A stretch of DNA of 64,000 nucleotides from an uncultured Cohaesibacter sp. Its GTDB lineage: Bacteria > Pseudomonadota > Alphaproteobacteria > Rhizobiales > Cohaesibacteraceae. The notes below the pieces were generated by a model. The model made no database searches, had not been told where the DNA came from, and worked only from the letters and a program-made list of their open reading frames with translations. Positions 56,558-64,000 of the stretch are shown here, one piece after another. A program made the position numbers and the translations under genes. The number at the start of each line of letters is the position of its first letter. Position 1 is the first letter of the stretch. The DNA lies in NCBI RefSeq assembly GCF_963662805.1, contig NZ_OY759868.1, forward strand, positions 1-64,000, given 5' to 3'.

Positions 56558-56769
56558 GGGAGTATCCTTTCGCACCTTGCGATCTTCCCCCGGTGTTACA
56601 CGATTCTGCCTCGAAGTCAGAAGCGCTTTCACCGCAATGCGTGTCAGGCCAGGCCGAGCCGGGCATTCCTTCACAGGCAATCCATGCACAGCGAACAGTC
56701 CGCATTGAGCTTTTCCCACTTTAAATTCCGGCGCTCGGTCCTTATATTCAGCATGTCACTTCTGTGACT

Positions 56770-57093
56770 ATGGCGATAAATGGCCTTTGTAATAAGCCTA
56801 TCGGACCCGGGGGCGGTACCCGGCGCCTCCACCAAAAGCATCGTGACCAACGTGTCTTGCTGGCGCGGTGTTTTTGCTGGGGGCGAAATAGGATCGACGA
56901 GGGTGTAAAGATTGTGCTTTTGCTCGGCATTGTACCACCGTTATCGGGCTAATTTAGTAGTTGCAAACGACAACTATGCAGGCTCCCGTCTCGCTGCTGC
57001 TTAAGCAGTGCGACAAGCCACTTAAAGCCCTAGCCGGTATGCTCGGTTAGGCGGGGTTCGGGGGCACCTGGCAACAGAAGCCCTCACCTAAGA
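56770..57093 (+). ncRNA. ssrA: tmRNA, circularly permuted two-piece type
   Basis: Transfer-messenger RNA that rescues stalled ribosomes. The upstream acceptor piece ends with a CCGGG/CCCGG T-stem, acceptor strand CGCCTCC (56824-56830) and ACCA (56831-56834). The coding piece starts GGGGGCG at 56879; its first seven bases pair with CGCCTCC (one G-T pair), re-forming the acceptor stem. A D-loop-like ATAGGATCGACGAGG follows. The tag frame starts at GCA (56964) and encodes ANDNYAGSRLAAA, stop TAA. About 44 bases separate the pieces and are expected to be cut out. The T-loop reads GGCGGTA instead of TTCGAnn, which I recall as usual for alphaproteobacterial permuted tmRNAs. Outer boundaries are approximate. 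Confidence 0.9.
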
Positions 57094-57267
57094 CCAAGCC
57101 CATTTTGGGCATCGATGTCAGGACAGCACTGATCATCCTGATACAGAAGATCAGGCCAATCGTTGATATCTCTTGTCCGACCAGGGAATTAGGGTCGGCC
57201 TCGCTTGACTCGAGCAGTCTGCCTCGGACAATGTGTCGACGATTCCAAGCCAATTTTCGGAGGCCCC

Positions 57268-57867
57268 ATGAGCGAAGACCTGATCAGGTATGACATCCTT
57301 GCACAGGATGCATTGCGGGGTGTCGTCAAGACGGTTCTGACCGAAGTGGCCCGCACGGGCCTTCCCGGTGACCACCATTTCTACATCACCTTCAATACCC
57401 AGGCACCGGGCGTTCGTCTCTCGCCGAGACTTCTGGAAAAATATCCCGAAGACATGACCATCGTTCTGCAGCACCAGTTCTGGGACCTGCAGGCCAACGA
57501 ACAGGCCATCGAGATCGGCCTGTCCTTCGACGGCATACCGGAAAAACTCTACATCCCTTACACCGCGATCATCACCTTCATCGACCCCAGCGTCCATTTC
57601 TCGCTGCAGTTCGAAGTCGACACCGCGTTTGATGAGGATGACGTGGACTTTGACACTGACGGCCTACCGGATGAAGACATCGTGCTGACGGTATTGGATC
57701 CGACCATCGATCCAGCCGATGAGATCAATGCGCTGCTCGAAAGTGCTGAACAGGAAGCCGAACTCCAGAAACTGGACGGCGAAGACGCAGTAGAAGAAGA
57801 CGGCGAGACCCCTGACAAGACCGAAGGGGCTGAAGTGGTTTCTCTGGACGCCTTTCGCAAGAAATAG
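57268..57867 (+). CDS. sspB: SspB-family ClpXP adaptor
   Basis: Adaptor that brings tmRNA-tagged proteins to ClpXP. About 199 residues: the substrate-binding domain (LIRYDILAQDALRGVVKTVLTEV, GDHHFYITFNTQAPGVRLS, MTIVLQHQFWDLQ, FDGIPEKLYIPYTAIITFIDPSV) matches the alphaproteobacterial SspB type. The acidic flexible tail ends in GAEVVSLDAFRKK, the conserved ClpX-binding end. A GGAGG site precedes the ATG at 57268. It lies about 175 bases downstream of ssrA, whose tag it would recognise. Confidence 0.93.
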   Translation: MSEDLIRYDILAQDALRGVVKTVLTEVARTGLPGDHHFYITFNTQAPGVRLSPRLLEKYPEDMTIVLQHQFWDLQANEQAIEIGLSFDGIPEKLYIPYTAIITFIDPSVHFSLQFEVDTAFDEDDVDFDTDGLPDEDIVLTVLDPTIDPADEINALLESAEQEAELQKLDGEDAVEEDGETPDKTEGAEVVSLDAFRKK

Positions 57868-57911
57868 CAGGACAGAGGGCCTCGAACCTCGGAGGCTCAA
57901 GCGAAACAGCA

Positions 57912-58112
57912 ATGGCTGAGATCATCAATCTGCGGCAGGCGCGCAAAAACAAGGCGCGTCAGGACAAGGAACGCAAGGCCGAGACCAATCGCGCCGCGTT
58001 CGGTCGCACCAAAGCCGAAAAGCAGAAGCAGAAGCATGAAGCCGACAAACTCGAGCGTCATCTCGACGGCCATCAGCTCGACAAGAGTCCGCCTGATGAA
58101 GACAAGACATAA
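57912..58112 (+). CDS. DUF4169-family small protein
   Basis: Sixty-six residues, very basic and charged: EIINLRQARKNKARQDKERKAETNRAAFGRTKAEKQ and a helical remainder. This is the DUF4169 pattern, seen in Rhizobiales next to a ribbon-helix-helix gene, exactly as here. No membrane or signal segment. Function unknown. Confidence 0.88.
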   Translation: MAEIINLRQARKNKARQDKERKAETNRAAFGRTKAEKQKQKHEADKLERHLDGHQLDKSPPDEDKT

Positions 58113-58124
58113 GCGGGCCGAAAG

Positions 58125-58352
58125 ATGAAGAAGCACTCTGTCACCATTTCCGGCCACCGCACATCGATATCCCTTGAAGACGAATTCTGGCAGGGCCTCA
58201 AGGCACTCGCTGCAAGTCGCCGGAAATCTCTGGCCGACATCATCCGCCAGATCGACCGGGACCGTGGCCCCAACAATCTCTCCTCGGCCATCCGCCTGAC
58301 GGTCCTCAATCACTACAAATCCCAGATCCCGAGCAGCCAGACGCCCTCATAG
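58125..58352 (+). CDS. Ribbon-helix-helix domain protein
   Basis: Seventy-five residues: KKHSVTISGHRTSISLEDEFWQGLKALAASRRKSLADIIRQID is an RHH fold (short strand, two helices; RHH_4-like) that usually binds DNA as a dimer. It follows the DUF4169 gene by 12 bases, so they form a pair downstream of sspB. No toxin-like partner is visible. The target is unknown. Confidence 0.85.
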   Translation: MKKHSVTISGHRTSISLEDEFWQGLKALAASRRKSLADIIRQIDRDRGPNNLSSAIRLTVLNHYKSQIPSSQTPS

Positions 58353-58409
58353 GGCCAGAGCACCCGCTGCAACGACGCCCAACAAAGCTTCCCTGTAAAG
58401 CTTCTCCCG

Positions 58410-61400
58410 TCAGTCCAGCTGAATGATGCGGTCCGGAGAGCTGCGCAGCTCGTTTATGAGGTCGTTGTGAATGGTCCGGCTCGGTATCGTGATCGGTGAG
58501 ACGGGCGCCAACAGACGAGGACGCTCAGCCGGGGCTCTTGGCAACGTGAACAGGCGATCAGGCAACGATACGAATGTCTCTGCTTCGCGCGGAATGTCAG
58601 CCTCCGGCTGCGGGATATCCGCCTCCGGCAGGACAGCTGCGTTCGACCCAATGGCCCCCGCGTTGGTCTCCGGCGTCAGATCATCGAGCCGGCGGAACTC
58701 GATCCCGCCCGGTCGCGCAAGGGCTTCTGCCCGGCGCTGTTCCTCAATGGCACGCTGACGGGCCGCTTCCTCGGCTGCCTTGCGAGCCTCCTCTGCCAAA
58801 CGCTCGGCTTCAGCACGAGCTGCGGCGGCTTTGGCGGCTTCTTCCTCGGCCCGTTTCTGAGCTTCAAGCGCCAACCGCTCCCGTTCTTGAGCAGCCTTCT
58901 GGGCCTCTTCGAGCTTGCGCTGTTCTTCGGCAAATCGGGCAGCCGCTTCCTGGCGGGCAGCTTCCTCGGCTGCCTGACGAACTTCTTCCGCTTTGCGTTC
59001 TTCTTCTGCCAGACGACGAGCCTCCGCCTCGCGGCGGGCCTTCTCTTCAGCTGCTTTGCGCGCGGCTTCTGCCTTGGCCTGTTCTTCGGCGAGGCGTCTG
59101 GCCTCTGCTTCACGGCGTTCGGCTTCCAGTTTCGCCTTGCGAGCTTCCTCGGCCTTGCGTTTGGCCTCAGCCTCCCTCAAGGCGGCCTCTTCGGCAGCCT
59201 TCCGCCGGGCCTCCTCAGCAGCTTTCGCCCGTAGTTTCTCGTCCTCTATCGCCTGTATCCGGACGCGTTCAGCCTCGGCGACTGCCTCTTCGCGATGCCT
59301 CTTCTGCTCACGATAAAGCCGCAACAACCGACGCATCCGGTCCTTTTCGAGGATATCGGCCTGCATGCGCTCAACGCGATCAACCTCGCGCTCAAAGGCC
59401 CGAATGGAGAGATAGCCGGTGAAGGGCGCGACATCGACAATCCGCTGAGGTGCGCCAAGGTCCCCTGAGAAAACCAGCCCCACTTCGGGCTGGGCACCAG
59501 TGACGGCATCCTCTTCATTGGGTTCGACCTTGATCGACCAGTCCGAATTGATCGTCCGGGCGCTAAGATCAATGGTCACACTGCCGCGCGATTGCAGGAT
59601 GGCCGCTTCGGCTTCCATATTGTTGGCGCGCAAGGCCCCGCCGGCAATGCCAAAGGTGCCCGACAGGTTCGACACTCTGGTCGAGCCCGCATTCATATGC
59701 GCGACGAAAGCCTGCTTGATTTCCGCTTCCTTCAGCTCAAGACCGGCATCAACCGCCCGCACCACCTGCTCGAAGGCCTCGGGATTGACATATTGCAGCA
59801 CCGCATCACGAATGGCGAAGGTTCCGTTGCCAGACAGGCCCGATACCAGCCCCGCCATCGACCGGCCCTGACTCTCCACCGTCACATTGAGATCGAGCGT
59901 CCCGTTGGCAACGGCCCGCCCATCCCGCGCCCAGATGAAAGGCGAGAGATCAGCACCATCAACGCGGAAGTGCGATTTGACAACGCCCTCCCCGCCAACA
60001 TTCTCTAGCTGCAACCCGCCCGTGGTCTTGCCGCCCGCAAGAAGGCCCTCGAAGTTGCTGATGTTGAGGCTGTCCTGACGCCACAGCAGGTCGAACTTGG
60101 GCTGCTGGAACACATATGGCTCCGCAAAAGACAGGCTGCGGGCCTTCACATCGAGCGAAACCTTGATCGGCAACTCATCATTACCCTCAATGGCCGCAAC
60201 AAAGGCCCCATCCGGCCAGGATTTGCCTTCCGATGTCAGACGACCGGCACCAAGCACGGTCTCCCCGAGCCAGATCCCGTCAAGATCGCCAACTTCCAGA
60301 CTGCCGGACAGATCGCGATCCGTGAGTGTCGTTTTGAAATCAAGCGCACCAACCACCGGCTGACCATCCCACTGCCCCTTGATGTCGGCAATCCGCGTCA
60401 GATCCTTGGAATGATCAAGCGAGGCGGAAAGCGACAGGGGCAGGTCATTGGAAAAGTCGCCGGAATAAAGACCGCTTCCCAACAGGAAGGGGGACAGGTC
60501 ACCCACGGTAAGGGTCACGCCACCTTTGGACGCCCAGCCCACTCTGTCTGCGTAGGAAAGAGAGCCTTCATAATCGAGGGCGCCGTCTTCCGAGGACAGT
60601 TTTGCCTTCAGCTTGGCTCCATCGTTCAAGGACCCGTCGATCGTGATTTCCGAAGTCAGAGCAGGCAGCTCGAGAAAACCTTCACCAAGCCCGACAAGGT
60701 TGAACAGCCTGCGACCATCCGGATTGTCGAGCTTGAGATCGACAGAAAGCGGCTCACTCGCCCACGTCGAGAGCGCACCCTTGAGTGATGCGTCAAGAGA
60801 CGCATTGCCGCCACCCAGAAGGCCGCTCAACTTGCCCTTGAGATTGCCGTCTTCCGTACCCGCATCAATCGAGAAGGACACATCGGCAGGGGACAGGCCA
60901 GACCGCGCCTTCTCAAACCATTTCGCAGCAGCATTGTCCGGCAGCAAGCGCGACGCCAGACTGGATAGCCCGGTGAGATCCTTGGCGCGCAGCTCTCCGA
61001 GGATTTCCCCCTTCGGCGTGCCGCTCAGATCATCAAGATTGCCTGTCACAGACAGATAGGCCCCTGCGAAATCCTCGACCACCAAACGATTGATGTCGAC
61101 GCCACCCTCAGCAATGCTCAGCTTGGCGGCGAGGCGTTCACCTTCAAAGTCGCCCGCGATCAGCTTGTCGGTCTCGACATCGAGATGGATATCACCAAGA
61201 GGAGCGGCCCGTCCGCGCGAGTTGCTGAGCAGCAATTCACCAATGCCCTGAACGGCATCGAGATCGAGTTGCCCCGCCTTCAAATCGACCGCTAGTGAGG
61301 CAGCGCCTGAGGCATCCTGATCACCCAGCATCCAGTCGATCCGTCCATTGGCGGCGTTGCCGTCAAGGTCGAGCACCATCGACGAGACGGCCACCTCGTC

Positions 61401-62768
61401 TGGCTTGACCAAGAGCTTGCCACTGAGATCGAATGGCACAAGGCGACCGACATTGGCCCCATCCTTCAGCCACCATTTGGCAAAGCCGTCAGGCTGGTCA
61501 GAGCGAATGCGTGCCACGCCATCAAAAGCATGCTTGAAGCTGGCCTGCCCCTGACCATCGGCCTCGGCCACACGGGAAAATAGACCGGACATCGCAAGGC
61601 GGGTCTGGCCGGGAAGATCAGCCTCAAGGGTTTCAACCTGCCAGCCCTTGTCGCCATGATCGGCCTCGAGCAGGAAATTGCGGATAATGCCACCGGCGAG
61701 AATGACGCCGGGTACTTCAAATCCAACCCGCCCGGGCATCGGCGGAGCAGGCATTTCGCTCAGCACTCCAGCCATCTGGCGCAGACCATCCTGCAGGTCG
61801 ATCGGCGCATCCGGACCTTTTCCAAGCGTCCGGTCGAGATCCAGCTGACGCGAGCTGACCGCGATGTCAAAGCGGGGATCAGATCCAAAATCGATTGTTC
61901 CGGACCCGGCCAGACGAAAGGCCTGATCCACATCGCCGTGCGAGAATTCGAACGCAGGCATAGACAAGGTCGAAACGGTGAGATCGCTCTCGCCGGTCAG
62001 CTCCCATGGCACCACGCCTTCGAGCCCTTCGATCTGATTGGCGAGGCGCGTCGCTCCGATATAGTGATAACGCCCCTCCTCATCCGACTTCACATTGCCA
62101 TCAAGGGACAGGGTGATGGGCAGATTGAACGGCGTCAGCAGGCTCTTGACGCGCATGCCATCGTCGCCCGCAGAGCCCGTCGAGAGCATCAGGGAATAGG
62201 GCTGGCCATTGAACTGGAAGGAGGATTCAATCTTGTAGGGTCCAACAAGGCTGCGCGCCTGAAGGGTGCCGTTGAGCGACTGGACTTCGTCCTTGCGCCC
62301 CGTCGCCATTTCTTCAAGCGAAATGCTGCCATCCTTGATCCGGACATCGTTGAGACGGATGTTCGCCAGATCCAGCTCCCACAGCTTGCCGCCGTCCTGA
62401 CGGAAGGCAATCCGGCCTTTCTCGTCCATTTTCAGCTTGAGCGCAGGAGATTGCAGCGCCATATCAACCACTTCGACTTTGCCCTGCAGCAAGGGCAGCA
62501 GTTCGATGCGAATATCGAATTCGTCAACCACCAGAATGGGGGCTTCACCTTCGGGGCCGACATGGACACTTTCGAAATGAAGGCGCGGAAGTGGCAGGAT
62601 CTGCATGTCTGCATCGCCGAGCACCTGCACGGGCTGTCCCAGCACCTGGGTCGCCTGCCGTTCGAAGGCGGCGCGATAGGACGTCCAGTCAACAAAAAGC
62701 GGCCCGACCAGCGCAACGATCAACGCCAGCAGGATGGTACCGCCGATGGTGAAATACAGACTATTCAG
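58410..62768 (-). CDS. AsmA-family protein with TolA-like charged helix
   Basis: Giant protein (~1,450 residues). The N-terminal membrane helix SLYFTIGGTILLALIVALVG is complete only if a CTG at 62768 is the start (GGGGG lies eight bases upstream); TTG at 62723 would cut the helix in half. Residues ~25-1000 are beta-rich AsmA repeats (FVDWTSYRAAFERQATQVLGQPVQVLG at the start, AsmA_2-type GLVSGLSGNGTFAIRDAVL near ~990), a fold linked to lipid transfer between membranes. From ~1120 to ~1350 there is a long Ala/Glu/Lys/Arg single-helix tract like TolA. A Pro-rich tail ends SSPDRIIQLD. Fusion of the two parts suggests a periplasm-spanning bridge. Confidence 0.82.
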   Translation of the reverse strand: MNSLYFTIGGTILLALIVALVGPLFVDWTSYRAAFERQATQVLGQPVQVLGDADMQILPLPRLHFESVHVGPEGEAPILVVDEFDIRIELLPLLQGKVEVVDMALQSPALKLKMDEKGRIAFRQDGGKLWELDLANIRLNDVRIKDGSISLEEMATGRKDEVQSLNGTLQARSLVGPYKIESSFQFNGQPYSLMLSTGSAGDDGMRVKSLLTPFNLPITLSLDGNVKSDEEGRYHYIGATRLANQIEGLEGVVPWELTGESDLTVSTLSMPAFEFSHGDVDQAFRLAGSGTIDFGSDPRFDIAVSSRQLDLDRTLGKGPDAPIDLQDGLRQMAGVLSEMPAPPMPGRVGFEVPGVILAGGIIRNFLLEADHGDKGWQVETLEADLPGQTRLAMSGLFSRVAEADGQGQASFKHAFDGVARIRSDQPDGFAKWWLKDGANVGRLVPFDLSGKLLVKPDEVAVSSMVLDLDGNAANGRIDWMLGDQDASGAASLAVDLKAGQLDLDAVQGIGELLLSNSRGRAAPLGDIHLDVETDKLIAGDFEGERLAAKLSIAEGGVDINRLVVEDFAGAYLSVTGNLDDLSGTPKGEILGELRAKDLTGLSSLASRLLPDNAAAKWFEKARSGLSPADVSFSIDAGTEDGNLKGKLSGLLGGGNASLDASLKGALSTWASEPLSVDLKLDNPDGRRLFNLVGLGEGFLELPALTSEITIDGSLNDGAKLKAKLSSEDGALDYEGSLSYADRVGWASKGGVTLTVGDLSPFLLGSGLYSGDFSNDLPLSLSASLDHSKDLTRIADIKGQWDGQPVVGALDFKTTLTDRDLSGSLEVGDLDGIWLGETVLGAGRLTSEGKSWPDGAFVAAIEGNDELPIKVSLDVKARSLSFAEPYVFQQPKFDLLWRQDSLNISNFEGLLAGGKTTGGLQLENVGGEGVVKSHFRVDGADLSPFIWARDGRAVANGTLDLNVTVESQGRSMAGLVSGLSGNGTFAIRDAVLQYVNPEAFEQVVRAVDAGLELKEAEIKQAFVAHMNAGSTRVSNLSGTFGIAGGALRANNMEAEAAILQSRGSVTIDLSARTINSDWSIKVEPNEEDAVTGAQPEVGLVFSGDLGAPQRIVDVAPFTGYLSIRAFEREVDRVERMQADILEKDRMRRLLRLYREQKRHREEAVAEAERVRIQAIEDEKLRAKAAEEARRKAAEEAALREAEAKRKAEEARKAKLEAERREAEARRLAEEQAKAEAARKAAEEKARREAEARRLAEEERKAEEVRQAAEEAARQEAAARFAEEQRKLEEAQKAAQERERLALEAQKRAEEEAAKAAAARAEAERLAEEARKAAEEAARQRAIEEQRRAEALARPGGIEFRRLDDLTPETNAGAIGSNAAVLPEADIPQPEADIPREAETFVSLPDRLFTLPRAPAERPRLLAPVSPITIPSRTIHNDLINELRSSPDRIIQLD

Positions 62769-63086
62769 AACCCAGTCCCCCTATGGAGATCCCCAAAGCA
62801 GCCGCACATCCCAAGCTCGCCTCAATACCGGCACCAAAGGCCGGTTCAGTCACGAAGTTCGACAGGCCTCTGTCGATAGCTCCGGAAGGCGAAAGACCGT
62901 GACAATCTATAACAGGTTGATCAGGCCACAATGTGACCTAAAGCAAATCGAAACCCTATTGCAATGCAAAATGCAACAAATATCAACGCAATCCGACAAG
63001 TCAGCGGCAGACTCTTGTTGCCTGCCGCTGCGATAGGGGGAAAAACACCCAAAAAGCGAACCAGTCGAGCGACTTATCCGCCCTGA
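62769..63086. other. Gap between FAD-linked oxidase and AsmA genes
   Basis: About 318 bases without a credible gene. It includes an inverted repeat with nine-base arms CAGCGGCAG/CTGCCGCTG at 63002-63030, downstream of the oxidase, lacking a T-run. The AsmA promoter should lie at about 62800-62960. Confidence 0.4.
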
Positions 63087-64000
63087 TCAATCAAATTTCG
63101 GGACAATCTTGCCCGGATTCATGATGTTGTTCGGATCAAAGGCCAGTTTGATCGCGGCCATGTATCGCAGAGCCGGTCCGAACTCCTCAAGCATATACTT
63201 CATTTTGCCCTGCCCAACCCCATGTTCACCGGTGCAGGTCCCGCCCATGCTGATCGAGCGTTTGGCGAGTCGCTGAAGGAAGGCTTCGGCACTTTCGATC
63301 TCATCCGCATTGTCAGGATCGAGCACAAGAAGCACATGGAAGTTGCCGTCGCCCACATGGCCGACGATAGGGCCGATCAAGCCGCTGTCCTCAATGTCCT
63401 TCTGTGTCTCGGTGACACATTCGGCGAGGCGGGAAATCGGCACACAGGCGTCGGTGGACAGGCCCTTGCAACCTGGACGCAAGCCAACCCCTGCCCAAAA
63501 GGCATTGTGACGTGCAGTCCAGAGCTTCGTTCGGTCCTCCGGCTTGGTGGTCGCCTCGAAGTCGGACCCGCCATATTCGGCAATGATCTCGCCAAACAGT
63601 TCGACCTGTTCGGCCACACTGCCTTCCGTGCCATGGAATTCCACCAGCAAGGTCGGCCGCTCCGCCAGATCGAGTTTGGAGTAGAGGTTGCAAGCCTTGA
63701 CCTGAACGCTGTCGAGCAATTCGATGCGGGCCACCGGGATGCCGCACTGAATGATCATGATCACCGCATTGCAGGCGCTTTCCAGATCCTCGAAATTGCA
63801 GATCCCGCCAGCAATCGACTGGGGAATACCAGAGAGCTTCAAGGTAATTTCCGTGATCACCCCGAGCGTGCCTTCCGAGCCGACCAGCAGGCGAGTGAGA
63901 TCATACCCGGCAGCACTCTTCTTGGCGTGACTTGCGGTTTCGATGATGGTGCCATCGGACATGACCGCCTTCAGGGAGACGACCGTCTCGCGCATGGTGC
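63087..64000 (-). CDS. FAD-linked oxidase, GlcD/D-lactate dehydrogenase type, truncated
   Basis: C-terminal ~300 residues of a PCMH-type flavoprotein; the N-terminal part is beyond the window. Visible: SAAGYDLTRLLVGSEGTLGVITEITLKL (FAD-binding end), PTLLVEFHGTEGSVAEQVELF, VGHVGDGNFHVLLVLD with the catalytic/metal histidines, and GGTCTGEHGVGQGKMKYMLEEFGPALRYMAAIKLAFDPNNIMNPGKIVP. This is the D-lactate/glycolate/2-hydroxyglutarate dehydrogenase group; the combination GTCTGEHGVGQGK fits the cytochrome-linked D-lactate dehydrogenases. The exact substrate is undecided. Confidence 0.87.
   Translation of the reverse strand, partial: TMRETVVSLKAVMSDGTIIETASHAKKSAAGYDLTRLLVGSEGTLGVITEITLKLSGIPQSIAGGICNFEDLESACNAVIMIIQCGIPVARIELLDSVQVKACNLYSKLDLAERPTLLVEFHGTEGSVAEQVELFGEIIAEYGGSDFEATTKPEDRTKLWTARHNAFWAGVGLRPGCKGLSTDACVPISRLAECVTETQKDIEDSGLIGPIVGHVGDGNFHVLLVLDPDNADEIESAEAFLQRLAKRSISMGGTCTGEHGVGQGKMKYMLEEFGPALRYMAAIKLAFDPNNIMNPGKIVPKFD

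Noticed and set aside
56558..56719. Upstream extension of thyA
   Set aside because: Sequence before MQAYLDLMQ has no similarity to thymidylate synthases and the canonical length is reached from 56557.
61656..62879. 407-codon plus-strand open frame
   Set aside because: It is antisense to the AsmA-family gene; the protein has no domain and arises from GC-rich codon structure.

Overview
The window looks like a chromosomal segment of a motile, rod-shaped alphaproteobacterium of the order Hyphomicrobiales (Rhizobiales). Evidence: a circularly permuted two-piece tmRNA next to an alphaproteobacterial-type sspB, a giant apolipoprotein-like protein resembling the growth-pole-ring protein of polar-growing Rhizobiales, a STAS-fused MlaE, DUF4169 and DUF2065 proteins, and the order thyA-folA-hflK-hflC-DUF2065-degP-serB-miaA-ilvB that I associate with this order. 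A Cohaesibacter/Stappia-like marine genus is possible but is only a guess. I see no prophage, insertion sequence, CRISPR array, rRNA or tRNA.

Layout. 1-0.9 kb: end of a sugar-phosphate operon (KdsC-like phosphatase, gmhA). 0.9-5.8 kb: flagellar hook genes flgE-flgK-flgL on the minus strand. 6-13.1 kb: MoxR ATPase and its VWA partner, separated by an FAD oxidoreductase, a SixA-like phosphatase and the YcjX/YcjF-type pair. 13.2-16 kb: an MFS carrier, a methyltransferase, a 2Fe-2S ferredoxin and an Hpt protein. 16.5-21.7 kb: a giant protein built on an 11-residue repeat. 21.9-24.5 kb: a CheZ-family protein and an MFS carrier. 24.7-28.9 kb: an Mla-type lipid transport operon. 29-36.7 kb: glycosyltransferase, LpxH-like hydrolase, FadL porin, two EamA transporters and small proteins. 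36.9-38.7 kb: leuA behind a leucine-rich leader peptide. 39-44 kb: a chemoreceptor and small metabolic genes. 44.2-48.9 kb: ilvC, pdxJ, ilvH and ilvB, with a complete attenuator (promoter, leader peptide, terminator) before ilvB. 49-56.6 kb: miaA, serB, degP, DUF2065, hflCK, folA, thyA. 56.8-58.4 kb: ssrA (tmRNA), sspB, DUF4169, RHH protein. 58.4-64 kb: an AsmA-family protein with a TolA-like charged helix, then a truncated FAD-linked oxidase.

Functional themes are branched-chain amino acid synthesis with leader-peptide control, envelope biogenesis and lipid trafficking, motility and chemotaxis, polar growth, and protein quality control (tmRNA-SspB, HflKC, DegP).

Data-quality note. Many genes between about 19.9 and 27.4 kb, plus parts of ilvB, serB, degP and one MFS gene, are broken by frameshifts. 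Almost every one I examined can be repaired by deleting one or two extra bases, which points to uncorrected insertion-type sequencing errors. These genes are listed as single CDSs spanning the breaks.
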